The notes under the pieces: model-generated
Told to the model about the DNA's origin: nothing
Databases searched by the model: none
What the model saw: only the letters and a program-made list of their open reading frames with translations
Program-made: the position numbers and the translations under genes
Source: Alicyclobacillus mali NBRC 102425
Lineage (GTDB): Bacteria > Bacillota > Bacilli > Alicyclobacillales > Alicyclobacillaceae
Assembly: GCF_001570745.1 (NCBI RefSeq)
Contig: NZ_BCSG01000019.1
Span: 1 to 64,000 of the forward strand
Reading direction: 5' to 3'
DNA length: 64,000 nt
Shown here: piece by piece, positions 33,946 through 42,787 of the stretch
Position numbering within the stretch: position 1 is the stretch's first letter
Layout of the letters: each line of letters opens with the position of its first letter

Positions 33946-34875
33946 TCAGGCGATGGCACCTGCCCATGCGCGCACGCGTTCGACAAACGCAGCCCGAAGC
34001 CGCTCGACAAGCCCGAGGTCCCGCGCCGTCCACACCTCGCGAACCTGTTCCGGACCCACGCTTCGGGCCGGGACACGTTCAGCCGGGATCGACGCGCAGG
34101 GAATGTCCGGGTGTTCGACCACGGTCGCGATGGGATACACCTCGGTCAACGTCCCAGTCAGGAAGATGGCATCCACTTCCGACAGGCGCTCGCGCGGCAG
34201 CTTCTCTTCGCGGACCGGGATGCCGAGATCGCGCGCCATCTCAAGGACGAATCGGCGCGTGATGCCTGCCAGAATATACCGATCCGCCGGGGCGGTGACG
34301 AGTTCGCCGTTCACCACGAACCACACGTTGGAACTCGCAGCCTCGATCATGCAGCCGTCCCGCACGAGGAGCGCCTCGTCGGCCCCGGCGTCGTGCGCCG
34401 TTTGCTTGGCCATGATGTTGGGCAACAGGTTGAGCGACTTGATCCACGGGTTCAGCCAGCGCTCGTCGGGGACGAGGAGCAGCCGACCGGACTTGGCCTC
34501 GGTGGCGCCCGATTTCACGGGCCGAACTGTGGCAGAGACGTTCGCTTCGACCGAAGGTTCGGGAAACAGATGATTGCGCACGGCCGATCCTCGGGTGACC
34601 TGCAGGTAAATGGCCGCCTCCGATTCACCGCTCCGCTCGATGAGCGCGTGAATCAAGTCCTTGCACGCACCCGGATCAAAAGGCGGCCGGATGCGAAGCG
34701 CCTCCATACTCTGAAACAGCCGCTCCACGTGCCAGTCGAGCAGGAACGGCCGTCCGCCATAGGCACGAATCACCTCGTAGACGCCGTCGCCAAATTGGTG
34801 GCCGCGCTCGTCGAGCGGCACGCACGCCTCGGCCGGGTCGATCCACCGCCCGTTGAAATATCCAATCACCGCCAT
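33946..34875 (-). CDS. dat: D-amino acid transaminase (class IV aminotransferase)
   Basis: It probably makes D-glutamate or D-alanine precursors for the wall. The 309-residue class IV fold has GHQFGDGVYEVIRAYGG near residue 25, the PLP lysine K146 in NPWIKSLNLLPNIMAKQ, EALLVRDG, and the phosphate-binding ITRRFVLEMA and FLTGTLTEVYPI. The KSLNLL block is typical of D-amino acid transaminases; branched-chain enzymes and ADC lyase are the alternatives. The start has GAGGGATG in front. Confidence 0.88.
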   Translation of the reverse strand: MAVIGYFNGRWIDPAEACVPLDERGHQFGDGVYEVIRAYGGRPFLLDWHVERLFQSMEALRIRPPFDPGACKDLIHALIERSGESEAAIYLQVTRGSAVRNHLFPEPSVEANVSATVRPVKSGATEAKSGRLLLVPDERWLNPWIKSLNLLPNIMAKQTAHDAGADEALLVRDGCMIEAASSNVWFVVNGELVTAPADRYILAGITRRFVLEMARDLGIPVREEKLPRERLSEVDAIFLTGTLTEVYPIATVVEHPDIPCASIPAERVPARSVGPEQVREVWTARDLGLVERLRAAFVERVRAWAGAIA

Positions 34876-34994
34876 CTGGCATCCCTCTTCTCTTGTGAGC
34901 GTGGCAAGCGAGGCCTGCTCGCGGCCCCGTCGTTCTGGCCATCTCTTGTGCTTCCCGCGGCGCATTTCATTGGGCACGCGTTCGCGCCCCATTG

Positions 34995-35000
34995 TATAAT
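34995..35000 (+). promoter_or_regulatory. Putative -10 element for the HIT gene
   Basis: TATAAT stands 30 bases before the GTG start, with a poor -35 (TTGGGC) 19 bases upstream. Confidence 0.4.
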
Positions 35001-35030
35001 CGTCATGAGGCCCAACGAGGAGGGAACGAT

Positions 35031-35375
35031 GTGAGCTCATGCCTCTTTTGCCAATTGGTATCTGGCGACATTCCCGCCAACAAAGTGTATGAGGACGATC
35101 ACGTCCTCGCCTTTCACGACATCCGCCCACAGGCCCCCGTGCACATCCTCATCATTCCGAAGCGCCACATCGAATCAGCGCAGGCTGTGAAACCGGAAGA
35201 TCGCGAGACGCTGGGCTATCTCCACAGCGTTATTCCGGTCATCGCCGAGGATGCGGGGGTCGCGGAGGACGGGTATCGCCTCGTCGCCAACATCGGCCGA
35301 CACGGCCAGCAGACGGTCCCGCACCTCCACTACCATCTACTGGGTGGTCGACAACTCGGATGGCCGCCAGGTTAA
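35031..35375 (+). CDS. HIT-family (histidine triad) protein
   Basis: This small nucleotide hydrolase has 114 residues. CLFCQLVSGDIP (a possible zinc CxxC) opens the fold, FHDIRPQAPVHILIIPKRHI follows, and the triad HLHYHLLGG lies near the end. HinT-like enzymes hydrolyse aminoacyl- or phosphoramidate-linked AMP. The GTG at 35031 is fixed by GGAGGG 8 bases upstream. It converges with the OsmC gene with a 4-base overlap. Confidence 0.92.
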   Translation: MSSCLFCQLVSGDIPANKVYEDDHVLAFHDIRPQAPVHILIIPKRHIESAQAVKPEDRETLGYLHSVIPVIAEDAGVAEDGYRLVANIGRHGQQTVPHLHYHLLGGRQLGWPPG

Positions 35376-35827
35376 TCTGGCTGGCCGTCCACCACGACGT
35401 CGAGCGGAGGCACCTCCTGGCCATTGAGAACGAGGTGTGGAATCACCTCAGCCTTTAAGGAACCAATTGCTGAACAGTACTTCTGCTCACTGAGGCGAAT
35501 GGCGCGCCAGGCCTTGGCTGGCGGGACTTCGCCCGTCATGTGGTACGTTAAATGGATGCGCGTGAAGGCCTGCGGATACTCCTCGCGCCGCTCGCCCGCC
35601 GCCTCAATCTCGAGCCCCTGAAGCGGAACCCGCATCTTTTCCATAATCATGGCGATGTCGATGCCGGTACACCCGACGACGCCCATCAGCAGGAGTTCCA
35701 TGGGGCGGTTGCCTTGTCCCGTTCCTCCATCTTCCTTCTTGGCATCCATGTAGATGGTGTTGCCGGAAGGACCGTCAGCCTGGAAGTGGCGCTGTCCGAG
35801 CCACTTGCCCACCACTTTCATCTCCAT
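35372..35827 (-). CDS. OsmC-family protein
   Basis: This is probably a thiol peroxidase for organic hydroperoxides. The 151 residues keep both reactive cysteines: one in VVGCTGIDIAMIMEK (about 53) and one in QKYCSAIGSLKAE (about 118). The family is a head-to-tail dimer in the cytosol. GGGGGCGAGCGC precedes the ATG. There is no adjacent MarR/OhrR regulator. Confidence 0.88.
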   Translation of the reverse strand: MEMKVVGKWLGQRHFQADGPSGNTIYMDAKKEDGGTGQGNRPMELLLMGVVGCTGIDIAMIMEKMRVPLQGLEIEAAGERREEYPQAFTRIHLTYHMTGEVPPAKAWRAIRLSEQKYCSAIGSLKAEVIPHLVLNGQEVPPLDVVVDGQPD

Positions 35828-35878
35828 GCGCTCGCCCCCTTCCCGCCTATTGTAGCGCCGATTTGGGCCGGCGTCACG

Positions 35879-36268
35879 TCACTGCTCCGCCCCTGGCTGA
35901 GACGCCACCTTCATCGTCCCCTGCATCCCCACTTCAGGAATCCCGTCGCGATCGGAGTAGTAGCGAAAGTTTCCCGTTTTGTCAGGGACAAAGGAGACCG
36001 TGACCGTTTCCCCGGGCTGCAAGTTCTGCGTGAACACATAGAAATCCGGGACGACAAAGTTGTGAATTTGCGATCCTTCATTGCGGACCACGATGTCGAC
36101 CGTGGCGCCCTGCGTGACGTCGATCTCGCGCGGCTCGATCCCGCCATCCCGCAGTGTCACCTGGATGGGGCGGGCCGACACGACGGCACACGAAGCCTGG
36201 ACGAGTGTGACCGCGGCGAGGGATGAAAGGACCATCGCCAGCGCTTGAACCGGACGGACCTTGCGCAT
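35879..36268 (-). CDS. Exported cupredoxin-fold protein lacking most copper ligands
   Basis: A signal peptide (about 1-32) leads a single cupredoxin-like beta-sandwich of about 95 residues. In plastocyanin-like proteins copper is held by His...Cys-x2-4-His-x2-4-Met. Here the early His is kept (SQIHNFVVP) and so is the last Met (VGMQG), but the Cys is Ser (YYSDRDG) and the second His is absent. A type 1 copper site is therefore unlikely. It may be structural or bind another metal. GGGAGGGG precedes the ATG. Confidence 0.75.
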   Translation of the reverse strand: MRKVRPVQALAMVLSSLAAVTLVQASCAVVSARPIQVTLRDGGIEPREIDVTQGATVDIVVRNEGSQIHNFVVPDFYVFTQNLQPGETVTVSFVPDKTGNFRYYSDRDGIPEVGMQGTMKVASQPGAEQ

Positions 36269-36330
36269 ACGAGACCCCTCCCGTGAGAATCTGCAGGGGT
36301 TAGTGTGCGCGAGGAAAGGGATTTGATTCC

Positions 36331-36930
36331 TCATCGTCCATCCGAATTCGCTCCCATCAGCGCCCTCTCCAGCGGCAAGCCGCCCGCCCATTGAAGTGTG
36401 GAACACGCGTATCCGACCACCGCGCCGCTCGCCGCGCCGGCGATCACGTCGCTCGGATAGTGGAGCCCACAGTAGATGCGCGCGAGCGCCAACCAGATGG
36501 CGAGGGCCAGCATCACGTAGGCGACCGCGCCGAGATGCCAGCCTCCCAAGGCCAGTGCGAAGCCACCAGCCGCGTGGTTGCTGGGGAACGATTCGCCCGG
36601 CTCGTGGGCAACGAGCGTTTGAATGGGTTCCACCTCAAAGGGGCGAGGCCGCCGAGCCGCGCGACTGATGGGTTCGTGTGCGACGCGGACGATCACGGCC
36701 GCAGCCACGCTGGCGGCCGCCGCCCAAACAGATGACGCGGAGCGCGCTTGCCCGAGCCAGCCCGAAGCGGCGATGGCGATGAGCGCCAGCATCACGAAGG
36801 GCGTGTAGAGCGCACTTGCCATCATTGCCGCGTCGAACGCGGGCGAACGCCCCCAGAGCCGTTCACACCAGCGGAGGACGCGCCAGTCGGCGCGTTCGAT
36901 GAGCGACCAGATCTTCAGGACTCGTCCCAT
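36331..36930 (-). CDS. PAP2-family phosphatase (undecaprenyl-diphosphatase type)
   Basis: The 199-residue membrane protein holds the three phosphatase motifs: KxxxxxxRP-like SRAARRPRP (about 86-94), SFPSNHAAGG (PSGH, about 113-122) and ARIYCGLHYPSDV (SRxxxxxHxxxD, about 149-161). About five membrane helices are seen. BcrC-like enzymes recycle undecaprenyl pyrophosphate at the outer face. AAAAGGTGG precedes the ATG. It overlaps the upstream phospholipase D-like gene by 16 bases. Confidence 0.88.
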   Translation of the reverse strand: MGRVLKIWSLIERADWRVLRWCERLWGRSPAFDAAMMASALYTPFVMLALIAIAASGWLGQARSASSVWAAAASVAAAVIVRVAHEPISRAARRPRPFEVEPIQTLVAHEPGESFPSNHAAGGFALALGGWHLGAVAYVMLALAIWLALARIYCGLHYPSDVIAGAASGAVVGYACSTLQWAGGLPLERALMGANSDGR

Positions 36931-38024
36931 GATGCCACCTTTTCGCGAATGGGGTAAGAACTCCCGCGCGCCATCTGACGGTGCAGATCCGACTCGAAGG
37001 CCTCGGCAAACGCCGGGACGCGTATGAGTTCCACATCCGCCTCGTGATTGTACGTGAACGCCTGATGCGTGAAATTGGCACTCCCGATGATGAAGAAAGC
37101 GCCGTGATCGACGTCCAGGATTTTGGCGTGCAGCAACTCGTCCCCGTAGGGACGGTAATATCGTATCAAAGCGCCCGCTTGGCGCAACGACTCCACGGCG
37201 GCGCGATTGCGAGACTGGGACGGATCCACGAGGATGTTCACCGACACGCCCCGCGCGACGGCCCAGCGCAGGGCGTTCACGACGTCTTCGTCCGTCAGAT
37301 TGAAGGCCTCCATGTCGATCTCGCGCCGCGCGCCTCGAATCGCGCGGAGAACACACGGACCGATATCGCGGTCCGAGATGAGCGGAGATCGATCTTCCGG
37401 CGCTTCGGCGGTCTCTCCGTGGGCCCGCGCCGCGTCCCACAAGAACATTGGGAGAAAGATGTCGGCGCGTCCGGGCAAATCCACCGACGCATCGTGATTG
37501 GCCCAACTGTCGGCGCCGAAATTCATCCCGCCGATGAGGACATCGCCGTCCGCGATGATCATCTTGACGTGATCGATCCCCTGCTTGATGCGGATGGGCG
37601 CGACGTCGATGCCGGCCCTCGCGAGCGTGGGCAGCGCGACGGCCATCGAGTGCTTCTCGGTGGCATCGAGCACCACGCGAACCTCGACGCCGCGGCGTCT
37701 GGCTGCGATCAGGGCATGCAGCAGATCCGGATCCGAACACTCGTAGATGTCCACGTAGAGCCGATGGCGGCTTGCGCGAATCATGGCGAGCGCCTGCTTT
37801 TTGATATCACCGCTCCAGAGAAATGCCCGCCCGTCTGAGAGCTTCACGGGGGCCGGCGTTTTCTCTCCCTGCTCGGCTGGTAGGGGCCACAGCCCGCATC
37901 CTGTGAGAAGAGCGGAGAGCAAGGAGGTGAACACGAGTGCGCGCCACCGGCGAAAGGGCAGGCGCAGGCATCGGCGGATGGTGGAATGTTCAAAAAAGCG
38001 GGGGCGTGTGTGCAAGAGGTTCAC
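36915..38024 (-). CDS. Phospholipase D-family lipoprotein
   Basis: The 369-residue product has a basic N-terminus, a hydrophobic stretch and a lipobox LLTGC (about 41-45), so it is likely a lipoprotein. Two PLD domains follow. Each HKD is seen: HVKMIIADGDVLIGGMNFG (about 146-164) and HAKILDVDHGAFFIIGSANF (about 290-309). Members include cardiolipin synthases and exported nucleases. GTG 38024 is assumed; a TTG nine bases in has a better-placed AGGTG. Coupling to a PAP2 phosphatase points to lipid metabolism. Confidence 0.85.
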   Translation of the reverse strand: MNLLHTRPRFFEHSTIRRCLRLPFRRWRALVFTSLLSALLTGCGLWPLPAEQGEKTPAPVKLSDGRAFLWSGDIKKQALAMIRASRHRLYVDIYECSDPDLLHALIAARRRGVEVRVVLDATEKHSMAVALPTLARAGIDVAPIRIKQGIDHVKMIIADGDVLIGGMNFGADSWANHDASVDLPGRADIFLPMFLWDAARAHGETAEAPEDRSPLISDRDIGPCVLRAIRGARREIDMEAFNLTDEDVVNALRWAVARGVSVNILVDPSQSRNRAAVESLRQAGALIRYYRPYGDELLHAKILDVDHGAFFIIGSANFTHQAFTYNHEADVELIRVPAFAEAFESDLHRQMARGSSYPIREKVASWDES

Positions 38025-38134
38025 CTCGCGTCTCGGAATTCACGGTTCTTCCATTCGGCACGCGCCCACCGCTTCCTGTTTTCAATGGTATGAGTTTCAA
38101 TATCGTAAACCAAATGGACGGCTCCAAGCGACTT

Positions 38135-41100
38135 TCAGCCGGATGCGAGCGTCCAGATGTGCTCGACGCGGATTTGCGCCTTGAGCCCTCCACGCCGCTC
38201 GATGAGGCCCGACAGGCCAATCAATCTCCCGAATGGCGTGAACAAGACGGCCCCTTCGCGGCGGTACACGGTCTCAAACATCACGGCATCCGCGAGCCCC
38301 GTCTCGTCCTCCAAGGTGAAGAAGACGACCGTTTTTCCGCTTTTCGTCGGGGGGCGGTGCGGCCGGATCGAAAGCCCAGCCACCGTGACCTTCGCACCCT
38401 CCGGCTTCTCGCCCGCCTCCGCCAACGTACAATACCCCTCGTCTCGCAATGCCTCCCGATACAGCGACAGCCAATGCCCGCTCACGCCGACGCCCAGCAC
38501 CGAATACTCGTCGGCAATGCGCTCGGCCAAGCTCATGGGCGGCATGCTTTGTGAGAGGCGAGCCGCGCCCTCCGCTTGACCTGGCGCGGCGATGGTGTCG
38601 AAAAGCGCCAGATCTCGCTCCTTGCGAAGCGCGAGCCACCTTGGAAGCTGCCAAAGAAGTTCTCGGCGATCCCGGGTTTCGACGCGATCGAACGCGCCCG
38701 CGCGGATCAGGCGCTCGACGTGAAGGGCATCCGCTTGGGGCAGGCGCATCACCGCGTCGGCAAGGCTTCGAAAGGGGCCGGATGCCTGCCGCTCTTCGAC
38801 GAGTGCGCGCGCCACGGACTCCGAGAATGAACGGATGAGCCGAAATCCGAGGCGTATGGCGTCCGGTTCGGGAACGCCCGCGTCCCAGTCGCTCTCCTGG
38901 ATGTCGACAGGCAGAATTCGAACGCCGCGCCTTCGAGCTTCCGCGCAGATCACGTGCGCCGGATAATACCCCATGGGCAATTGATTCAACACCGCCGCGA
39001 AGAAACTCGCCGGATGATGTTCGATGAGATAGGCCGTCTTGTAGGCCGTGGTGGCAAATGCCGCCGCGTGCGCTTCGCAAAATCCGTAACTCGCGTAGCC
39101 GCGGATGTAGGAAAAGAGAGTCTTCGCGGTCTCCAGCGGCACACCCTGGCGCACGGCCTTCTGGACAAATCGCTCGCCGATTTGCTCCATTTCGGCGCGG
39201 TTGCGCGCATGGCTCATCACGCGGCGGAGTTCGTCCGCCTCGCCCGGCGTAAATCCTGCGATGGCGGTGGCAATCTCAATGACCTGCTCCTGGAACAGCA
39301 CCACGCCGTAGGTCTTGCCGAGAATGGGTTCAAGTTTCGGATGAAGATAACTCACAGGCTCCAGTCCGCGCCGGCGAGCCAGGAACGGATCGACCATGTT
39401 GCCCTGGATGGGACCCGGGCGAATGAGCGCAACGCTCGCCACCAGGTCCTCCAGGGACTCCGCGCCAAGCCGAACCTGCAGCGCCCGCTGCGCGGGGCTC
39501 TCCAACTGAAAGACGCCGATGGTGTCCCCGCGGCGAATGGAGGCAAACGTGGCCTCATCGTCCATCGGGATGCGATCATAGTCGACCGCGCGCGCCGTGC
39601 CGAGGCGGAGTGCCCCTTCCACGGCCGCCATGGTTCGGAGGGACAAGAGGTCGAGCTTCACAAGGCCCACGTCTTCCAGGAGCCGTTTGTCGTACGGCGT
39701 GATGAGCCACCCCGAGGCCGATGGCTGCAGGCTGGTGACTTTCATCAGCGGCTCCCCGCTGATGACAATGCCGCCGGTATGCGTCCCGAAGTGGCGAGGG
39801 AATCCCGCAATCTGGCGCGAGATGGCCAACATCCATTGAAATGCGCGCCGATAAGGCTGAAAATCTCGCAACTCAGGCACCCGTTCCAGCGCCTCTTCGA
39901 TTTCATCGGCGTGCGTGGACCACGGGATCCGCTTGGCCAACGTATCCAGGAGCTCTTCGGGGATCCCGAACACGCGCCCCACCTCGCGCACGGCAGATCT
40001 CGCCCGAAATGTCTGATACGTCGCTACGCGAGCCACCCGGTCGCGCCCGTAGCGCCGGTACACGTAGTCGATGACTTCGTCCCTGCGATCACTCGCAAAG
40101 TCGATGTCGATGTCCGGCCGCTCCGCTCGCTCGCGCGAGAGAAATCGCTCAAAGAGCAGATTTCGGTTCAGCGCGTCCACGTCCGTCAGATAGAGGCAGT
40201 ACGCGACCACGGAGTCGGCCGCAGAGCCGCGGCCCGCGCAGCGGATGCCGCGAGATCTCGCATATCGGACGATGTCCCATACGACGAGGAAGTAATCGGC
40301 ATAGCCGAGATCGCGAATGATGGCGAGCTCGTGTTCCAGACGCATTTGAAGTTCGGGACTCACTTTTCCGTATCGCTCCCGCGCCCCTTGCCACACGAGT
40401 TGGTCAAGAAGTTCCACCCCACCTCGGCCCGACGCATCTCGGTATTCGGGAAACAGAGGCCCTTCCGCGGGAAACACCGGGGAGCACCGCTCGGCGATCT
40501 CGACCGTCCTCGCCATGGCTCGCGGATCTTGCGCGAACCTGCGCCTTGCTTCGGCCTCATCATGCAAATATCCCAGGCGGTTAAACGGGCGCTCGGGATG
40601 GGGCGTCTGCAAATGGCACCCCACCCGAATGCAGGTGAGCACATCGTGCACCGCGACTTCCTCCGGGCTGGCGGCGCGAACATCGGTCGCCGCGACGTCG
40701 GGCACGCCCGTCGCCTCGGCGAGTTGGAGTAAATCCCGCATGCGCCGCGCGCAGCCCGGGAGTCCGTCTGCCGTCCACTCGAGATAAAACCGGTCCCCGA
40801 ACACATCCCGATATCGCTCCACGAACCTCCGGGCATCCCCGTACGCGCGCCGCGCCAAAGCTCGCTGGACAAATCCGCGCAGTCCGCCCGACAGGACGAG
40901 AAGCCCTTCGCTCCGCTCAAACAGATCCGCTTCCCGCAGCCTGGGATCCGCGCGATCCCGAGCCTCCACGTGCATGCGCGTGAGAAGCTCGCATAGATGG
41001 CGAAACCCCTTCGCATGTTCCGCCAGGACCACAAGCTGCGATCCGTCCTCCATCGTCAGCTCCGCGCCCGCGATGGGCTTCACGCCGTACGCGGCGGCCA

Positions 41101-41254
41101 ACCGATGAAACTCGGGCTGCCCCGCGATGGTATTTCGATCCGTCAAGGCCAGCGCGGGCATGCCCTGCGCGGCCGCCTGCGCGACCAGCGCCTCGATGCT
41201 GGAAGCCCCGTCGAGAAACGAATAGGGAGAATGACAGTGCAGATGGACAAACAT
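38135..41254 (-). CDS. dnaE2: Error-prone DNA polymerase III alpha subunit (DnaE2/ImuC)
   Basis: The 1039-residue length and operon fit DnaE2, the translesion polymerase of the ImuB-DnaE2 mutasome. The N-terminal PHP domain begins HLHCHSPYSFLDGASS. The polymerase core follows, with GRGSAADSVVAYCL, the catalytic PDIDIDFASDRRDEV (about 405-420) and LLSLRTMAAVEGA. A helix-hairpin-helix region and a C-terminal OB-fold end the protein. The short OB region and missing tau-binding tail separate it from replicative DnaE. It is the last gene of the imuB operon and so is probably SOS-induced. Confidence 0.9.
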   Translation of the reverse strand: MFVHLHCHSPYSFLDGASSIEALVAQAAAQGMPALALTDRNTIAGQPEFHRLAAAYGVKPIAGAELTMEDGSQLVVLAEHAKGFRHLCELLTRMHVEARDRADPRLREADLFERSEGLLVLSGGLRGFVQRALARRAYGDARRFVERYRDVFGDRFYLEWTADGLPGCARRMRDLLQLAEATGVPDVAATDVRAASPEEVAVHDVLTCIRVGCHLQTPHPERPFNRLGYLHDEAEARRRFAQDPRAMARTVEIAERCSPVFPAEGPLFPEYRDASGRGGVELLDQLVWQGARERYGKVSPELQMRLEHELAIIRDLGYADYFLVVWDIVRYARSRGIRCAGRGSAADSVVAYCLYLTDVDALNRNLLFERFLSRERAERPDIDIDFASDRRDEVIDYVYRRYGRDRVARVATYQTFRARSAVREVGRVFGIPEELLDTLAKRIPWSTHADEIEEALERVPELRDFQPYRRAFQWMLAISRQIAGFPRHFGTHTGGIVISGEPLMKVTSLQPSASGWLITPYDKRLLEDVGLVKLDLLSLRTMAAVEGALRLGTARAVDYDRIPMDDEATFASIRRGDTIGVFQLESPAQRALQVRLGAESLEDLVASVALIRPGPIQGNMVDPFLARRRGLEPVSYLHPKLEPILGKTYGVVLFQEQVIEIATAIAGFTPGEADELRRVMSHARNRAEMEQIGERFVQKAVRQGVPLETAKTLFSYIRGYASYGFCEAHAAAFATTAYKTAYLIEHHPASFFAAVLNQLPMGYYPAHVICAEARRRGVRILPVDIQESDWDAGVPEPDAIRLGFRLIRSFSESVARALVEERQASGPFRSLADAVMRLPQADALHVERLIRAGAFDRVETRDRRELLWQLPRWLALRKERDLALFDTIAAPGQAEGAARLSQSMPPMSLAERIADEYSVLGVGVSGHWLSLYREALRDEGYCTLAEAGEKPEGAKVTVAGLSIRPHRPPTKSGKTVVFFTLEDETGLADAVMFETVYRREGAVLFTPFGRLIGLSGLIERRGGLKAQIRVEHIWTLASG

Positions 41255-41266
41255 CGCACGCCCTCC

Positions 41267-41509
41267 TCAATCCCAAACGCGATACACGCGCCAGACCCCA
41301 TCCTCGCATTCCAAATCCATGCACGCGCCGACATCCGTCCACACGCGCACCATCCGCCGATCCCGCCCGGCTTTCCACCAGTCGCCCATCTCCCACCATT
41401 CATCGAGAACCCATAGAACCTGGTGTCTCTGGCCTTCGTATATGAACGAGCGCGGGAGATCCGCCTCCCATTGCAGCACGGCCAAGGGCCTGCGCACCAA
41501 GCGGCTCAA
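41267..41509 (-). CDS. DUF6504-like small protein of the mutasome operon
   Basis: The 80-residue product has PRSFIYEGQRHQVLWVLDEW, then a WW pair, RRMVRVWTDVGACMDL and a closing WRVYRVWD. This matches the small beta-rich DUF6504 pattern often linked to imuB/dnaE2 loci in Actinobacteria. The TTG at 41509 overlaps the imuB stop as TTGA, and the stop is 12 bases before dnaE2, so the three genes are tightly coupled. Function unknown; it could help assemble the mutasome. Confidence 0.7.
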   Translation of the reverse strand: MSRLVRRPLAVLQWEADLPRSFIYEGQRHQVLWVLDEWWEMGDWWKAGRDRRMVRVWTDVGACMDLECEDGVWRVYRVWD

Positions 41510-42714
41510 CGCGCCATCTCGGCGAGAACCAGCGCCAGGCGTCGTTCGCGAAAATCCGCCGCCATGCCCCGCTGCAACTTCGGCCACCTCGCCATCCACG
41601 CATCCCACGCGTTCAACCGCTCGAGCCGGTTCGCCGAATCCCGCGCCTCGAGGGCGTCGAGCGCCTTCCCTTGCGCCAACAGACCCATCTGCACCGGGCG
41701 AAGCTCCGCCACCTCGGTCGCGCATAATTCGACGCCCCAAATCCGCCGCGCCCGATGGATCTCTTCCGGCCACGCCATCTGGGCCCATAAGGCGTCCGGC
41801 TGAGGAGAGGGCTTCGCAATCCGCTTTTCCCATCGAATCTCGCGCGCGTCGGTCCACAAAGCGATGGACAGGGTTTGAACGGCCAGCCCCAATCGCACGA
41901 GGCGGCTACAAAGGCTTTCCATACATAGGCGAACTTGCATCTTCGCCTGTTCGAGCGGCACGCCTTCCGCGTCTCCGCGCCACGAGGCGCTCCACGCCTC
42001 AGGCGGGCGATCCTGCCGAAGCCCTCTGTTCTCCGTACCCTTCATCTGCCAGATCCGCGCCTGCTCTCCAAAGCGGGCATACAACATGTCCTCCGGGATC
42101 TCCGCCAGATCTTTCAGTCGGAAGACGCCCAGGGAGAGAAGCTCGGCCTTGGCATCGTCGGGAATCCACCACGACGCCGCGATGGGCGCGCGCATCCAGA
42201 CGGCTTCATCCTCCCTGCTCAGCAGATCCGGCGCCACCACCAGCGGCTCGGTCCCCAGTTTTCGGTACAGCGCCCCCGGCACCCGCTCCTGTCGGCTCCA
42301 CGCGAGGAGCATACGAGCCTGCCACGGCGTCTTGGCCAGCGCGAGCACCACCCGCTGTTCCTCCGTCAATCCCAGACGGATGTCGCGCGCCATCTGCCGC
42401 AGTTCCGCGAGAGGGACGCGCGGTCCGGAGAGCTCGATCCAAAACCGCCGCTCATCCGGGTGCGTTTCGACCCACGGCGTGTGCGACCACAGCACTTGGC
42501 GCAAATGCCTCCAGGGTGTCGATTCGCCTGCAGCCGACTCCACGCGACAGCCCGGGACGAGCGCCAGAGCTTCCCGTACCGGCATTCCCAGCCGCACCCC
42601 TGCCCGCGCAGCGGTGCGAGAGGCATCGATGATCCTGCCATCTTCTTCGACCAAAAACGGACCTTGGCCCTCGCCCAGCAGCCCTTCGCATTCGCCGTAC
42701 AGACTGTACCGCAT
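41506..42714 (-). CDS. imuB: ImuB-like inactive Y-family DNA polymerase
   Basis: ImuB proteins bind the sliding clamp and link it to DnaE2. The 402 residues show the Y-family palm/finger pattern IIDASRTAARAGVRLGMPVREA (broken at residue ~45 by no gap), VVLALAKTPWQARM and the helical LGVFRLKDLAEIPEDML. The catalytic acidic residues are absent: the N-terminal D-x-x-x-F-F is LYGECEGLL and the S-x-D-E block is WIELSG, so it should not polymerise. ATG 42714 sits 5 bases after GGTGGTGA; GTG 42726 is an alternative. Two LexA boxes lie in its promoter. Confidence 0.82.
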   Translation of the reverse strand: MRYSLYGECEGLLGEGQGPFLVEEDGRIIDASRTAARAGVRLGMPVREALALVPGCRVESAAGESTPWRHLRQVLWSHTPWVETHPDERRFWIELSGPRVPLAELRQMARDIRLGLTEEQRVVLALAKTPWQARMLLAWSRQERVPGALYRKLGTEPLVVAPDLLSREDEAVWMRAPIAASWWIPDDAKAELLSLGVFRLKDLAEIPEDMLYARFGEQARIWQMKGTENRGLRQDRPPEAWSASWRGDAEGVPLEQAKMQVRLCMESLCSRLVRLGLAVQTLSIALWTDAREIRWEKRIAKPSPQPDALWAQMAWPEEIHRARRIWGVELCATEVAELRPVQMGLLAQGKALDALEARDSANRLERLNAWDAWMARWPKLQRGMAADFRERRLALVLAEMAR

Positions 42715-42726
42715 CCGACTCACCAC

Positions 42727-42740
42727 CGAACAAATGTTCT
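42727..42740 (-). promoter_or_regulatory. LexA (DinR) box 2, downstream of the imuB transcription start
   Basis: CGAACAAATGTTCT on the plus strand matches the Gram-positive SOS box CGAAC-N4-GTTCG at all positions except the last base. It lies between the -10 element and the imuB start, where bound LexA would block early elongation. Confidence 0.88.
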
Positions 42741-42748
42741 ACACCTTC

Positions 42749-42777
42749 ATTATACCCTCGCGCACACAAAAAGCAAA
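42749..42777 (-). promoter_or_regulatory. Promoter of the imuB-DUF6504-dnaE2 operon
   Basis: The minus strand has a consensus TATAAT (42749-42754) and a weak -35 TTTGCT (42772-42777) with a 17-base spacer. The -35 overlaps LexA box 1. A start about 7 bases after the -10 would fall at the edge of box 2. Confidence 0.75.
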
Positions 42778-42787
42778 CATATGTTCG
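42774..42787 (-). promoter_or_regulatory. LexA (DinR) box 1, over the -35 of the imuB promoter
   Basis: CAAACATATGTTCG matches the CGAAC-N4-GTTCG palindrome with one change, and has the AT-rich alternating centre favoured in strong Bacillus sites. Its position over the -35 would exclude RNA polymerase. Confidence 0.9.
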
